Positions 53,153 through 62,040 of a DNA stretch of 64,000 nt are shown here, in pieces (positions within the stretch are counted from its first letter, which is position 1; each line of letters opens with the position of its first letter). Position numbers and translations under genes: made by a program. Under the pieces are notes generated by a model. That model did no database searches. It saw nothing but the letters and a program-made list of their open reading frames with translations, and was not told where the DNA came from. The stretch is taken from contig MVQL01000244.1 of NCBI GenBank assembly GCA_002067205.1, positions 124,001 to 188,000 of the forward strand, read 5' to 3'. This DNA comes from Pelotomaculum sp. PtaB.Bin104. GTDB taxonomy: Bacteria > Bacillota > Desulfotomaculia > Desulfotomaculales > Pelotomaculaceae.

Positions 53153-54310
53153 CTAGCGGTTTGGTGCGAATCCGAGCTCGATGTTAGCAATAATTTGACG
53201 GTGCATGTTAGAGGTTCCTTCCAGGGTTTCAAACTGTTTGGAATCGCGGAGCCATCTGCCGCAAGGATATTCAGTGGAATATCCGTACGAACCGTAGATT
53301 TTCATTGCCAGGTTGGCGCCGTGGACAGCTGCCTGACAACCTGCTAATTTAGCAGCAGAAGTTGCCTGCTGGCTGGGTAATTTATTATCTTTTAACCATG
53401 CAGCGCGCATAAACATGAGTTTAGCTGCCTCGTCCTCTAAGATCATTTCAGCGATCTGATCCTGAATCATTTGGTGTTTTCCGATTGGTACGCCAAACTG
53501 AGTGCGTTCATTAGCGTATTGCACAGAACCATCCAGGCAAGCCCTGGAAAGAGCCGCTCCACCAACGGCACAACCCATGCGGGTATTGTTCAACTGCCAC
53601 ATACAAATGAAGAAGCCCTTATTTAATCCACCTAATAGATTTTCTTTAGGAACCACTGCATTTTCAAAAATTATTTCTGAAGTAGGTGCAGCAAACATAC
53701 CGAATTTCTCGTGCATTGGGATTCTTGTCACGCCAGGGGTATTGTTATAGTCAATTACGAAACAGGATATACCTTTAGCACCTTTGCCTTTTTCAGTGAC
53801 AGCATAAAGCAGTCCGATATCACATGTATGTCCACCTGAGATCCATGTCTTGGTACCATTGATCAGCCAGTGGTCACCCTTATCGACTGCATTTGTCTTC
53901 ATGCTGGCAACGTCTGAGCCGGTATTAGGCTCGGTAATAGAAAAGCTTCCTGCAAATGTCCCATCCAACAGGCTCGGGATCCATTTCTCTTTTTGTTCTT
54001 TTGTGCCATATTCATTAATGGTCATTGCGGGACCCCAGTTGTTACCGCTGATCGAAAGTCTCCAAGAAGTGTGCACCTTTGCTATTTCATACAGTGCGAT
54101 AACGCCTTCCTGCCAACCCATGCCGTTTCCGCCGTATTCTTCCGGAAGAGTCCAACCCAACAGACCCAACTCACCCATTTTAGTTAATATCTCTCTGCGA
54201 TAGTAATGGTTCTTTTCATCCTCTTCTACATAAGGAGCAATTTCTTTTTCTGCAAAATTGCGGGCCATATCCTGTACCATTTGTTGTTCTTCTGTTAAAC
54301 TAAAATCCAT
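53153..54310 (-). CDS. Acyl-CoA dehydrogenase, probably glutaryl-CoA dehydrogenase
   Basis: FAD-dependent alpha,beta-desaturase that passes electrons to the Etf encoded in the same cluster. 385 residues with family motifs FAGSFSITEPNTGSDVASMKT, GTKTWISGG, NERTQFGVPIGKHQMIQDQIA and the catalytic base Glu364 in FETLEGTSNMHRQI. TSWRLSISGN places Arg84 and Ser88 where human glutaryl-CoA dehydrogenase has Arg94 and Ser98, which hold the substrate's second carboxylate. The residue before the catalytic Glu is Leu instead of the Tyr of decarboxylating enzymes. A non-decarboxylating glutaryl-CoA dehydrogenase is therefore my preferred reading, by inference. Confidence 0.85.
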   Translation of the reverse strand: MDFSLTEEQQMVQDMARNFAEKEIAPYVEEDEKNHYYRREILTKMGELGLLGWTLPEEYGGNGMGWQEGVIALYEIAKVHTSWRLSISGNNWGPAMTINEYGTKEQKEKWIPSLLDGTFAGSFSITEPNTGSDVASMKTNAVDKGDHWLINGTKTWISGGHTCDIGLLYAVTEKGKGAKGISCFVIDYNNTPGVTRIPMHEKFGMFAAPTSEIIFENAVVPKENLLGGLNKGFFICMWQLNNTRMGCAVGGAALSRACLDGSVQYANERTQFGVPIGKHQMIQDQIAEMILEDEAAKLMFMRAAWLKDNKLPSQQATSAAKLAGCQAAVHGANLAMKIYGSYGYSTEYPCGRWLRDSKQFETLEGTSNMHRQIIANIELGFAPNR

Positions 54311-54412
54311 TAACTATTCCCCTCCCAATTTGAAATATTATTAATATAATGGTGATTCTTTAAGTTATAGCTAATTACCCAAAAAAACCACCAAAAACAC
54401 TTCTATTGACTT

Positions 54413-55201
54413 TTATTCTCCTTTAAACTCAGCTTTACGTTTTGGTTTAGCAAGAAATGCGCTCATACCCTCAGTCTGGTCGGCTGTTGAAAAAGTCATA
54501 CCGAAAAGGTCGGCTTCAATATTTAAAGCTTTTTCCAAATCCATATTTAGACCTTGGTTAATCGCTTCTTTAGTGAACCTGATTCCAACCGGACCCATAG
54601 AAGCAATCTTCTTTGCCATTTTCTTGCATACGTCCATTAGCTCACTGGGCGGCACAACTTTACTGACCAACCCTATTCGCAAGGCATCCTGGGCGCTGTA
54701 GATGTCTCCTGTAAAAAGCATTTCCTTGGCAACACCTGGGTTTACCAACCTGGCCAGCCTCTGTGTGCCACCAAAGCCGGCGATGATTCCCAGGCTTACT
54801 TCAGGCTGACCAAATTTGGCCTTCTCGGAGGCTACCCTGATATCGCAGGCCATAGCCAACTCGCAGCCACCACCAAGAGCAAAGCCGTTTACTGCAGCAA
54901 TCACCGGTTTAGATAAGTTCTCTATTTGACTTAATACTCTATGCCCCAGGCGGCTGAATTCCTTGCTCTGTAAGGCTGTCAACGGCAACATGTACGCTAT
55001 ATCTGCACCGGCCACAAATGCCTTATCACCGGCTCCAGTCAAAATAATTGCTTTTACAGCTTGGTTATCAGCCAGCTCAGCCATTGCAGCGCCCAACTCG
55101 GAGACAGTCTCGTTGTCAAGCGCGTTTAAGGCCTCCGGGCGGTTGATGCTGACTATTGCAATATCCTCATCAATTTCGACCAAAATATTATTCCATGCCA
55201 T
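54413..55201 (-). CDS. Enoyl-CoA hydratase (crotonase family)
   Basis: Hydrates crotonyl-CoA to 3-hydroxybutyryl-CoA in beta-oxidation, or the reverse. 262 residues with the oxyanion segment KAFVAGADIAYM and both catalytic glutamates, one in ALGGGCELAMACD and one in FGQPEVSLGIIAGFGGTQRL. The start is ATG 55201. It lies 17 bases after the 3-hydroxyacyl-CoA dehydrogenase gene. Both Glu residues mark it as a true hydratase rather than an isomerase or decarboxylase of the same fold. Confidence 0.94.
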   Translation of the reverse strand: MAWNNILVEIDEDIAIVSINRPEALNALDNETVSELGAAMAELADNQAVKAIILTGAGDKAFVAGADIAYMLPLTALQSKEFSRLGHRVLSQIENLSKPVIAAVNGFALGGGCELAMACDIRVASEKAKFGQPEVSLGIIAGFGGTQRLARLVNPGVAKEMLFTGDIYSAQDALRIGLVSKVVPPSELMDVCKKMAKKIASMGPVGIRFTKEAINQGLNMDLEKALNIEADLFGMTFSTADQTEGMSAFLAKPKRKAEFKGE

Positions 55202-55218
55202 ATTTTCACCCCCGTTGT

Positions 55219-56067
55219 TTAGTACTGATAAAATCCTCTTCCAGTCTTACGGCCGAGCCAACCGGCAGCCACGTACTTACGCAGGAGCGGGCAGGGGCGG
55301 TATTTTGGATCACCAAGGCCATTATATAAAACTTCCATAATTGACAAACAGGTATCCAGACCAATCAAATCGCCCAAAGCAAGCGGTCCCATCGGGTGGT
55401 TAGCACCAAGCTTCATCACTGTATCAATGGCTTCCGCTGAGGCAACACCTTCATGCAGGCAATATACTGCTTCATTGATCATCGGAATCAGGATACGGTT
55501 AACAGCAAACCCCGGAGCGTCGTTAACCTCAGCAGGGATTTTGCCCATCTTTTCGCTGGCGATCTTTACGATTTCATAAGTCTCATCAGAGGTTGCCAGG
55601 CCCCGGATAACCTCGACTAACTTCATTACCGGTACCGGATTCATGAAGTGCATACCGATTACTTTATCCGGCCGTTTTGTCGCAACAGCTACTTCAGTGA
55701 TCGGCAGAGACGATGTATTAGTCGCAAGGATAGCTTCCGGCTTACAAACTTCATCAAGTTCACTGAAGATTTTGCTCTTGATGGCCATATTCTCAATAGC
55801 TGCCTCAATCACCAGGTCGACGTCCTTGGCGTCCTGCAGGCTGGTTGAAGGGGTAATCTTCTTCATCAAAGCATCTTTGGCCGCCTCGTCCAGGCGCCCT
55901 TTGCTGACATCTTTAGAGAGGTTCTTGTCAATAATTCCAAGGCCTCTATTAACAAAAGTGTCATTGATATCATTAAGGACTACATCATAACCGGCTATAA
56001 TAGATACCTGGGCAATACCTGAGCCCATCTGGCCGGCCCCGATTACCATTATCTTCTTAATTTCCAT
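55219..56067 (-). CDS. hbd: 3-Hydroxybutyryl-CoA dehydrogenase
   Basis: NAD-dependent oxidation of 3-hydroxyacyl-CoA. 282 residues, single-domain clostridial type. NAD-binding Rossmann motif [15 protein letters not shown] at the N-terminus, [18 protein letters not shown], the catalytic His in [17 protein letters not shown], the conserved Asn in [12 protein letters not shown], and the C-terminal [21 protein letters not shown]. It lies between thiolase and hydratase on the same strand. Confidence 0.96.
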   Translation of the reverse strand: MEIKKIMVIGAGQMGSGIAQVSIIAGYDVVLNDINDTFVNRGLGIIDKNLSKDVSKGRLDEAAKDALMKKITPSTSLQDAKDVDLVIEAAIENMAIKSKIFSELDEVCKPEAILATNTSSLPITEVAVATKRPDKVIGMHFMNPVPVMKLVEVIRGLATSDETYEIVKIASEKMGKIPAEVNDAPGFAVNRILIPMINEAVYCLHEGVASAEAIDTVMKLGANHPMGPLALGDLIGLDTCLSIMEVLYNGLGDPKYRPCPLLRKYVAAGWLGRKTGRGFYQY

Positions 56068-56175
56068 TTATATACCTCCCATTCCCCGTTCTATACTAGG
56101 TTCCCCAAAAATGGTTCTTTTTTATGTTCAGCTAACTTAAAGAAGTTTATTAATATAGCTATCTTTCATCTAATG

Positions 56176-57360
56176 TTACTTTATGTTCTCAACGATCATG
56201 GCTACGCCCTGGCCGCCGCCGATACACATAGTGGCAAGGCCATAGCGACCTTCCTGGCGCTTCAGTTCATAAAGCAGAGTAGTCAGAATCCGGGTCCCGC
56301 TGGCGCCAATCGGGTGACCGATGGCAATCGCGCCGCCGTTGACGTTTACTTTGTCCATAGGCAGTTCCAAACCGCGGATGCAAGTCACGGCTTGTGAGGC
56401 AAAGGCCTCATTAGCTTCGATTACGTCAAAATCAGCTACAGTCAGTCCAGCCTTCTCCATAGCTTTCTTACTGGCGGGTATTGGTCCTGTGCCCATAATC
56501 GCGGGGTCTACACCTGCAGTTGCAAAGGACTTGATTACAGCCATGGGTTTTAATCCCAATTCTTTAGCTTTCTCGGCAGACATAATTACGGTTGCGGCTG
56601 CAGCGTCGTTAATACCTGAAGCATTACCGGCAGTAACCGTACCACCTTTTTTGAATACAGGCGCCAATTTCGCCAATGCCTCTACTGTTGCGCCACGGCG
56701 GGGTAATTCATCTGTATCAAAGTACACGGGGTCGCCTTTTTTCTGTGGTATTGGCACTGGAATAATTTCATCCTTAAACTTCCCGGCGTCAATTGCTGCA
56801 ATAGCTTTATTATGGCTGTCCACTGACAGCTTGTCCTGGTCTTCCCTGGAGACGCCAAACTTTTCCGACAGATTTTCTGCAGTATTGCCCATATGGACAT
56901 TTCCAAAAGCGCACCACAGTCCGTCTTTGACCATCTCATCGATAATAGCGCCATCAAACATCCGGTATCCCCACCTGGCCTTGTCCAGAACATATGGAGC
57001 TGCGCTCATGTTTTCCATACCGCCAGCTACTACTATATCAGCCTCGCCGGACATGATCTGCTGAGCTGCCAGCATTTGCGTCTTCAAACCAGAACCACAA
57101 ACAATACCAACTGTATAAGCCGGAGTCTCAATTGGAAGTCCTGCTTTTAAGCTAGCCTGCCTGGCTGGGTTTTGTCCAAGGCCTGCAGTAAGTACATTGC
57201 CCATGATTACTTCTTCAACCTGTTCAGGGGAAATACCGGCACGCTTCACCGCTTCCTTAATAACCAACGCACCGAGCTCAACAGCAGGCGTGTTTTGAAG
57301 TGAACCACCAAACTTGCCTACGGCAGTGCGGACGGCACTTACTATAACAACGTCGCGCAT
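56176..57360 (-). CDS. thlA: Acetyl-CoA C-acetyltransferase (thiolase)
   Basis: Cleaves acetoacetyl-CoA to two acetyl-CoA in the degradative direction. 394 residues with nucleophilic Cys in [15 protein letters not shown] (about 88), [20 protein letters not shown], the catalytic His in [17 protein letters not shown] and the second Cys in [10 protein letters not shown]. Length and motifs are of the short-chain biosynthetic/degradative II type. A separate promoter or attenuator may lie in the 313-base gap upstream. Confidence 0.95.
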   Translation of the reverse strand: MRDVVIVSAVRTAVGKFGGSLQNTPAVELGALVIKEAVKRAGISPEQVEEVIMGNVLTAGLGQNPARQASLKAGLPIETPAYTVGIVCGSGLKTQMLAAQQIMSGEADIVVAGGMENMSAAPYVLDKARWGYRMFDGAIIDEMVKDGLWCAFGNVHMGNTAENLSEKFGVSREDQDKLSVDSHNKAIAAIDAGKFKDEIIPVPIPQKKGDPVYFDTDELPRRGATVEALAKLAPVFKKGGTVTAGNASGINDAAAATVIMSAEKAKELGLKPMAVIKSFATAGVDPAIMGTGPIPASKKAMEKAGLTVADFDVIEANEAFASQAVTCIRGLELPMDKVNVNGGAIAIGHPIGASGTRILTTLLYELKRQEGRYGLATMCIGGGQGVAMIVENIK

Positions 57361-57673
57361 TTAATATCATCCTTTCCTCTGCCTTCATTTACACACTAAA
57401 TAATTAATCATAAAACGAAAAAATATTGGTTCTTCTATGACTCCGTCTAGACTAAAAGTGAAGGCCATCAATTACACTAATACAGTAAAGATAACCGCTC
57501 AAACATAATTATTATATTTCTTTACTGTTCTTTGGTTTTAATGATACTTTCCTATAAAAAGCCTGCTGGAACTCTCCTCCAACAAATCCTCCCTGTCAAT
57601 TTTTTTGTCAAGGGTGGTTTTCTAAACAGGTGGAGTGTTCCAGCAGCAATCGTCGTATCTTTTAAATCATAGC
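57361..57673. other. Intergenic between etfA and thiolase with two inverted repeats
   Basis: No gene. ACAGTAAAGA (57482-57491) and TCTTTACTGT (57519-57528) are exact complements 27 bases apart, a possible operator before the thiolase gene. CTGCTGGAACTCTCC (57563-57577) and GGAGTGTTCCAGCAG (57632-57646) pair in 14 of 15 positions and, read on the minus strand, are followed by CTTTTTA, so they could end the etfA transcript. Two TTGACA hexamers lie inside the loop on the minus strand. Confidence 0.55.
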
Positions 57674-58657
57674 TTATTTACTCAGAACTTTCTTAACCTC
57701 TTCGGTTAAGATAGGTACTACCTGGAATAGGTCCCCAACAATGCCGTAGTCGGCATTTTTAAAGATAGCCGCTTCTTCATCCTTGTTAATTGCTACAATG
57801 CACTTGGATGAACTCATTCCAGCCATATGCTGGATAGCACCGGAAATACCGCAGGCGATATATAACGTCGGTGACACAATTTTGCCGGTTTGCCCGACCT
57901 GGAATATTTGTTCAATCCAACCGGAGTCAACAGCAGCACGCGATGCTCCAACTGCAGCACCAATCGCGTCGGCAAGGTCTTCCAAGACCTTAAAGCCTTC
58001 GGCGCCTTTCATCCCGCGACCACCGGCTACAATAATATTAGCTTCTGTAAGCTCAGGCCTGGAAGAGATCTGCATAACAACATCTTTAATAACCTGACGT
58101 AGATCATTCGCATCAAGGTTTACAGCAACGTTCACTACTTCAGCTTGACGCGGGGCTGCTTCAGCAGCCAGAACGTTCGGGCGAATAGTAGCCATTGCCG
58201 GGCTCTTTTCAGGGATACCAGCCTTTAATAAGGCCTTGCCGGAGTACACCGGACGTGTGAAAATCAAACTGCCGCCTTCAAGGTCCATGGCGATGCAGTC
58301 GGACAGCAGGCCGGCGCCGACCTTCTGGGCAACTTTGGCAGCTAAGTCACGGCCCTGTACAGTGCAACCAAACAATACAGTCGAAGGATCTTTTTCTTTT
58401 ATCATATCGGCAAGCACTTTACTATAGGCGTCTGAGGTATATTGAGCCAGCTTATCATCATCTGCTACAAATACCTTGTCCGCACCGTACTCGCCAAGAG
58501 AAGCCGCTAAACCGGCAACGTCTTTTCCCATTAACACGGCAGCTAGCTCTTCTCCAGTTTGATCAGCTACCTTACGGCCAGCTGTTAACAATTCAAAAGC
58601 AACATTTTTAATTTTTCCTTCTTTAACTTCAGCGTATACAAGAATACCTTTTGCCAT
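57674..58657 (-). CDS. etfA: Electron transfer flavoprotein alpha subunit
   Basis: Accepts electrons from acyl-CoA dehydrogenases. 327 residues. The N-terminal domain contacts EtfB; the C-terminal FAD domain (about 200-325) has IIVAGGRGMKGAEGF, GAAVGASRAAVDSGW, QVGQTGKIVSPTLYIACGISGAIQHMAGM and IVAINKDEEAAIFKNADYGIVGD. No extra ferredoxin domain, so it is not obviously a bifurcating type. It starts 17 bases after etfB. Confidence 0.96.
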   Translation of the reverse strand: MAKGILVYAEVKEGKIKNVAFELLTAGRKVADQTGEELAAVLMGKDVAGLAASLGEYGADKVFVADDDKLAQYTSDAYSKVLADMIKEKDPSTVLFGCTVQGRDLAAKVAQKVGAGLLSDCIAMDLEGGSLIFTRPVYSGKALLKAGIPEKSPAMATIRPNVLAAEAAPRQAEVVNVAVNLDANDLRQVIKDVVMQISSRPELTEANIIVAGGRGMKGAEGFKVLEDLADAIGAAVGASRAAVDSGWIEQIFQVGQTGKIVSPTLYIACGISGAIQHMAGMSSSKCIVAINKDEEAAIFKNADYGIVGDLFQVVPILTEEVKKVLSK

Positions 58658-58674
58658 TATTATTTTACCCTCCC

Positions 58675-59433
58675 TTAGATAACTTTTGCTTCTTCCCGCA
58701 ACATCTGCGCTAATGCGGCAGCAGCTTCAGGCGCTTCACCGGGAACCATTTTGCCTGCAGCCTTGGCGCTGGGAAGGAAGTAAGATTGTACTTTTACTCT
58801 GGCAGCTACCTGATCGGCACTAAGCCCCAGGTCACTCAGGGAGAGCTTTTGAATAGGCTTCTTCTTAGCCTGCATAATCCCTTTCATTGATGGATAACGG
58901 GGCTCATTGAGTCCTTTGTGCGCTGTAATCACTGCAGGCACCGGAACTTCCACAACCTCGTTGCCGCCTTCAATGTCTCTGGTAGCTGTAGCTTTGCCAT
59001 CTGCAATGTCCAGCTTAGTTACAACGTTAACATGGGGCAGGCCAAGTTCTTCAGCAACACGCACTGCTACTTGAGCGGAACCACCTTGCCAGCCAGCCAG
59101 TACCAGATCATAAGGATTGGTGCTAACAGCTTTAGCTAAAACAACGGCGGTGGTATACTCATCTCCATCTGCAAGGGCAGGATCTTCGACACTGATGCCT
59201 TTGTCAGCACCCATGGCCAAAGCCTGACGGATAGAATCCGGAGTTTCCGCTCCAGCTGAGATAATAATTACCTCGCCACCATTTTTCTCCTTAAGCTGGA
59301 GAGCTTGTTCAACAGCATACTCATCGTAAGGGTTGATAATCAGGCCTATACCCTTCTTATTAATTTTTCCGCCATCGATTTCGATTTTTGCTTCCGTGTC
59401 AAAGGTTTGTTTTAAAAGTACCGCAATATTCAT
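58675..59433 (-). CDS. etfB: Electron transfer flavoprotein beta subunit
   Basis: 252 residues, AMP-binding subunit of Etf. INPYDEYAVEQALQLKEK, VIIISAGAETPDSIRQALAMGADKGI, LVLAGWQGGSAQVAVRVAEELGLPHVNVV and the recognition-loop region VPAVITAHKGLNEPRYPSMKGIMQAKKKP are all present. Pairs with etfA directly downstream. The upstream region contains a large palindrome (59581-59623). Confidence 0.96.
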   Translation of the reverse strand: MNIAVLLKQTFDTEAKIEIDGGKINKKGIGLIINPYDEYAVEQALQLKEKNGGEVIIISAGAETPDSIRQALAMGADKGISVEDPALADGDEYTTAVVLAKAVSTNPYDLVLAGWQGGSAQVAVRVAEELGLPHVNVVTKLDIADGKATATRDIEGGNEVVEVPVPAVITAHKGLNEPRYPSMKGIMQAKKKPIQKLSLSDLGLSADQVAARVKVQSYFLPSAKAAGKMVPGEAPEAAAALAQMLREEAKVI

Positions 59434-59730
59434 CCTGTTCCCCGGTTTTCGGGACTATGTCCCACACCCGCCGACTACTCGGGAAGCATCGCCACAGTTA
59501 ACGGTATGTCAAAGTTGATGCCTTTCAGACACATTTTAAATAATTGACATTTCCACAAAATACACCGTTATCCGTGTTATCCATTAAGTACGATTGCATG
59601 CTGAGCAATCATACATCTAATGGACGCTATGCCCAAAACCTTTTCCTTTCCTTTTTGTTATGGGTTGTATATGACAACATTTTATTAAAATCAAGTGATC
59701 ATTTCACCCTGGTCATACGTCATTAAGCAT
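59434..59730. other. etfBA upstream region
   Basis: About 300 bases between the activator gene and etfB, both on the minus strand. It contains the imperfect palindrome at 59581-59623 and, on the minus strand, AGGCATC-N4-TTGAC (about 59515-59535), which resembles a sigma-54 promoter but lacks the GC of the -12 box. No confident sigma-70 promoter. Confidence 0.45.
59581..59623. promoter_or_regulatory. Operator-like imperfect palindrome upstream of etfBA
   Basis: CCATTAAGTACGATTGC (59581-59597) is matched, with small offsets, by the complement of GCAATCATACATCTAATGG (59605-59623). The core GATTGC/GCAATC resembles the half-sites of the palindromes at 63.8 kb, so the same activator might bind here. 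Confidence 0.5.
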
Positions 59731-61869
59731 TTACTTACCAACACTAAAATTAGCAGGTTTATCTTGAAGTCTATCTTTATACTGTTTGATTTTTTGCAGC
59801 TTCCTGATTACAGTAGATTGGTCTATGCCAAGCACTTTGGCTGCCTTGTAGGTACTGCCGTAGAGGTTTATCGCCTCGTTAATTAATTGACTCTCTAACT
59901 CCAATAGTGCCTCTCTTAATGGCATTACCCCCTGCACCATAACCCTTGATGATACATTTTTAACTACATAGCGCAGGTTTTCAGGCAGATGCTTAGCAGT
60001 TATCACTGTCTCAGGAGCCGTTACCACCATTCTTTCAACAATGTTTTCCAGTTCCCTGATGTTACCAGGCCAGTGATACTCATAGAATATTTTGAGCACC
60101 TCTGGAGAAAACTGCTTTCGAATGCTATACTTTTTGTAGTATTTATCTCTAAATATATTCAAAAGCGGAATTATATCGCATCGACGTTCCCTTAAAGGAG
60201 GGATTTGCACAGGCACCACATTTAAGCGAAAAAACAAATCCTCCCTAAATGAACCATGCTGTACCATGTCAGTCAGGTTACGGTTAGTCGCTGCAATAAT
60301 ACGCACATCCACACTGCAGCTTTTGGTTCCGCCGACCCGGATAATTTCTTTATCCTGCAAGACTCTGAGCAATTTAACCTGAAGCGATAAGGGTAGGTCG
60401 CCGATTTCGTCGAGGAGCAGGGTTCCGTTATGCGCCATTTCAAACATACCCGGCTTACCATCTTTGCCGGCCCCGGTAAACGCACCCCGCTCATAGCCAA
60501 ACAATTCCGACTCCAACAACATTTCCGGAATTGCACCACAGTTAATCTTAATAAAAGGACCCATATTACGACCGCTTTGGTTATGGATATGCTTTGCCAG
60601 CACTTCCTTGCCCACACCCGAGTCGCCAATCAGCAAAACTGTCGAGTCTACCAGGGCCACCCTGGTGCATAAGTCAATAACACTTTGCATCTGTGGTGAA
60701 CTGGTGGTAACTCTTTGCTCTTTTTCCTGCTTTCCGTTTCGGCTGTACAATTCCTCTTGATAGCGTTTGTTTAGTTTTTTACTATCCTGCAATTCCCGGC
60801 GCAAACTCTCCAGCTCGGTTAAATCTCTTACATTAATGACCACCCTAATGATTTCACCGCGTTCATTGGCCACCGGGTTGCCGGTAATCATCAGCCTGTT
60901 GCCAAGCGGAGAAAGCTGCAAATTAGTTACCGACTTCTTTTTTTTCAAAACGGTGTCAACGATAGAAGAAGCATAGTGACCATCTTCAACTAATTTTCTA
61001 AATGGCCTGCCAATTATATTTTTTGCCTTCAGACCAGTCATCCTGGTATATGCATCATTGACCTGGGTGATCACACCATCACATTGAGCAATTAGAATAC
61101 CATCATAAGATGATTCGATCAGCGCCTTCAGTTCCTTATTCAGTTCTTTTACTGTTTCCAACTCATTCGAAATAAACTCAATTTCGGAGATGTCCTGGAA
61201 TATACCTACAGCGCCTACTGCTTCGCCATTCTCAATTATTGGACTGCGGTTGCTGACGTAAATTCTTGTTCCTATTGAGTATTTGACCGGAAGCCTCTCA
61301 CCAAACTTTGCTTCACCTGTTTCAAGGATCTCCAGTAGGCCCGTGGGTATTACAACATCCGCCAGAAATTTTCCCATTGCCTCTTCCCGGGTACGCCTGG
61401 TTATTCTCTCGGCAGCAGGGTTGAATGTTGTAATAATCCCATCCTTATTAATGGATACTATACCTGTGTTAGCAGCATTCAGCACCGCATCCAGTTCACG
61501 GCTGATATATTTTGTACAAGGGTAAAGCGACTCGGCTAGATCATATTTCGTCGTTATCCCCTGCAGTCTGCCCTCAGCATCGACAATGGCAATTACTTCA
61601 CTGGAGGCTGTCCAGGCTTCTTCCTGGCACACATCAGGACTCATACTGACAAAATCATCGCTCATCACTTCAGCCAGTGGAGTATCCATTTTCAACTCAA
61701 TTCCATTACCTAATAACAGCCCGCTTCCGATCACACCTATTAAGCGGCTATTTTTCGCGACAATGCCAACAACTCCAACTGGATGAGATTGCCACAAACA
61801 CAATAAATCTCTTATTGTCTGATCTGGACGCAGGGTAAGCGGCGGCTTCGAAATCATATTGCCAAGCAT
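59731..61869 (-). CDS. Sigma-54-dependent activator with CBS, PAS and AAA+ domains
   Basis: 712 residues. Order: two CBS motifs (about 5-115), two PAS domains (about 125-235 and 245-360) joined by a short coiled coil, a sigma-54 AAA+ domain (about 390-625) with Walker A IGDSGVGKE, the sigma-54-contact loop ERGAFTGAGKDGKPG and Walker B GTLLLDEIGDL, and a Fis-type helix-turn-helix (INLYGSTYKAAKVLGIDQSTVIRKL). CBS and PAS suggest sensing of adenine nucleotides or acyl-CoA and a small aromatic or redox ligand. Encoded inside the acyl-CoA cluster, it probably activates the -24/-12 promoter at 63.7 kb. Confidence 0.93.
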   Translation of the reverse strand: MLGNMISKPPLTLRPDQTIRDLLCLWQSHPVGVVGIVAKNSRLIGVIGSGLLLGNGIELKMDTPLAEVMSDDFVSMSPDVCQEEAWTASSEVIAIVDAEGRLQGITTKYDLAESLYPCTKYISRELDAVLNAANTGIVSINKDGIITTFNPAAERITRRTREEAMGKFLADVVIPTGLLEILETGEAKFGERLPVKYSIGTRIYVSNRSPIIENGEAVGAVGIFQDISEIEFISNELETVKELNKELKALIESSYDGILIAQCDGVITQVNDAYTRMTGLKAKNIIGRPFRKLVEDGHYASSIVDTVLKKKKSVTNLQLSPLGNRLMITGNPVANERGEIIRVVINVRDLTELESLRRELQDSKKLNKRYQEELYSRNGKQEKEQRVTTSSPQMQSVIDLCTRVALVDSTVLLIGDSGVGKEVLAKHIHNQSGRNMGPFIKINCGAIPEMLLESELFGYERGAFTGAGKDGKPGMFEMAHNGTLLLDEIGDLPLSLQVKLLRVLQDKEIIRVGGTKSCSVDVRIIAATNRNLTDMVQHGSFREDLFFRLNVVPVQIPPLRERRCDIIPLLNIFRDKYYKKYSIRKQFSPEVLKIFYEYHWPGNIRELENIVERMVVTAPETVITAKHLPENLRYVVKNVSSRVMVQGVMPLREALLELESQLINEAINLYGSTYKAAKVLGIDQSTVIRKLQKIKQYKDRLQDKPANFSVGK

Positions 61870-61989
61870 AAAACGAGATCACCGCCTTCCCAGTTATTGC
61901 TTAATATTACTTGCTTTCAACAGATCCTCTAACCAGGTGAATCTCAAATATCTTTAATTAAGATTTTGCTAAAAAATATTCAGAGAATA

Positions 61990-62009
61990 GCGCCGAATGA
62001 ACTCGGCGC
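61990..62009 (-). terminator. Hairpin after the carboxyltransferase gene
   Basis: GCGCCGA (61990-61996) and TCGGCGC (62003-62009) form a 7-bp GC stem. On the minus strand TATTTTTTAG follows about 12 bases later, so it is at best a leaky terminator between the carboxyltransferase and activator genes. Confidence 0.45.
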
Positions 62010-62040
62010 CGTCTCACCGTAAATAATCCTGATAACATAA

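Noticed and set aside
59510..59540. A second sigma-54 promoter before etfB
   Set aside because: AGGCATC-N4-TTGAC lacks the essential GC of the -12 element.
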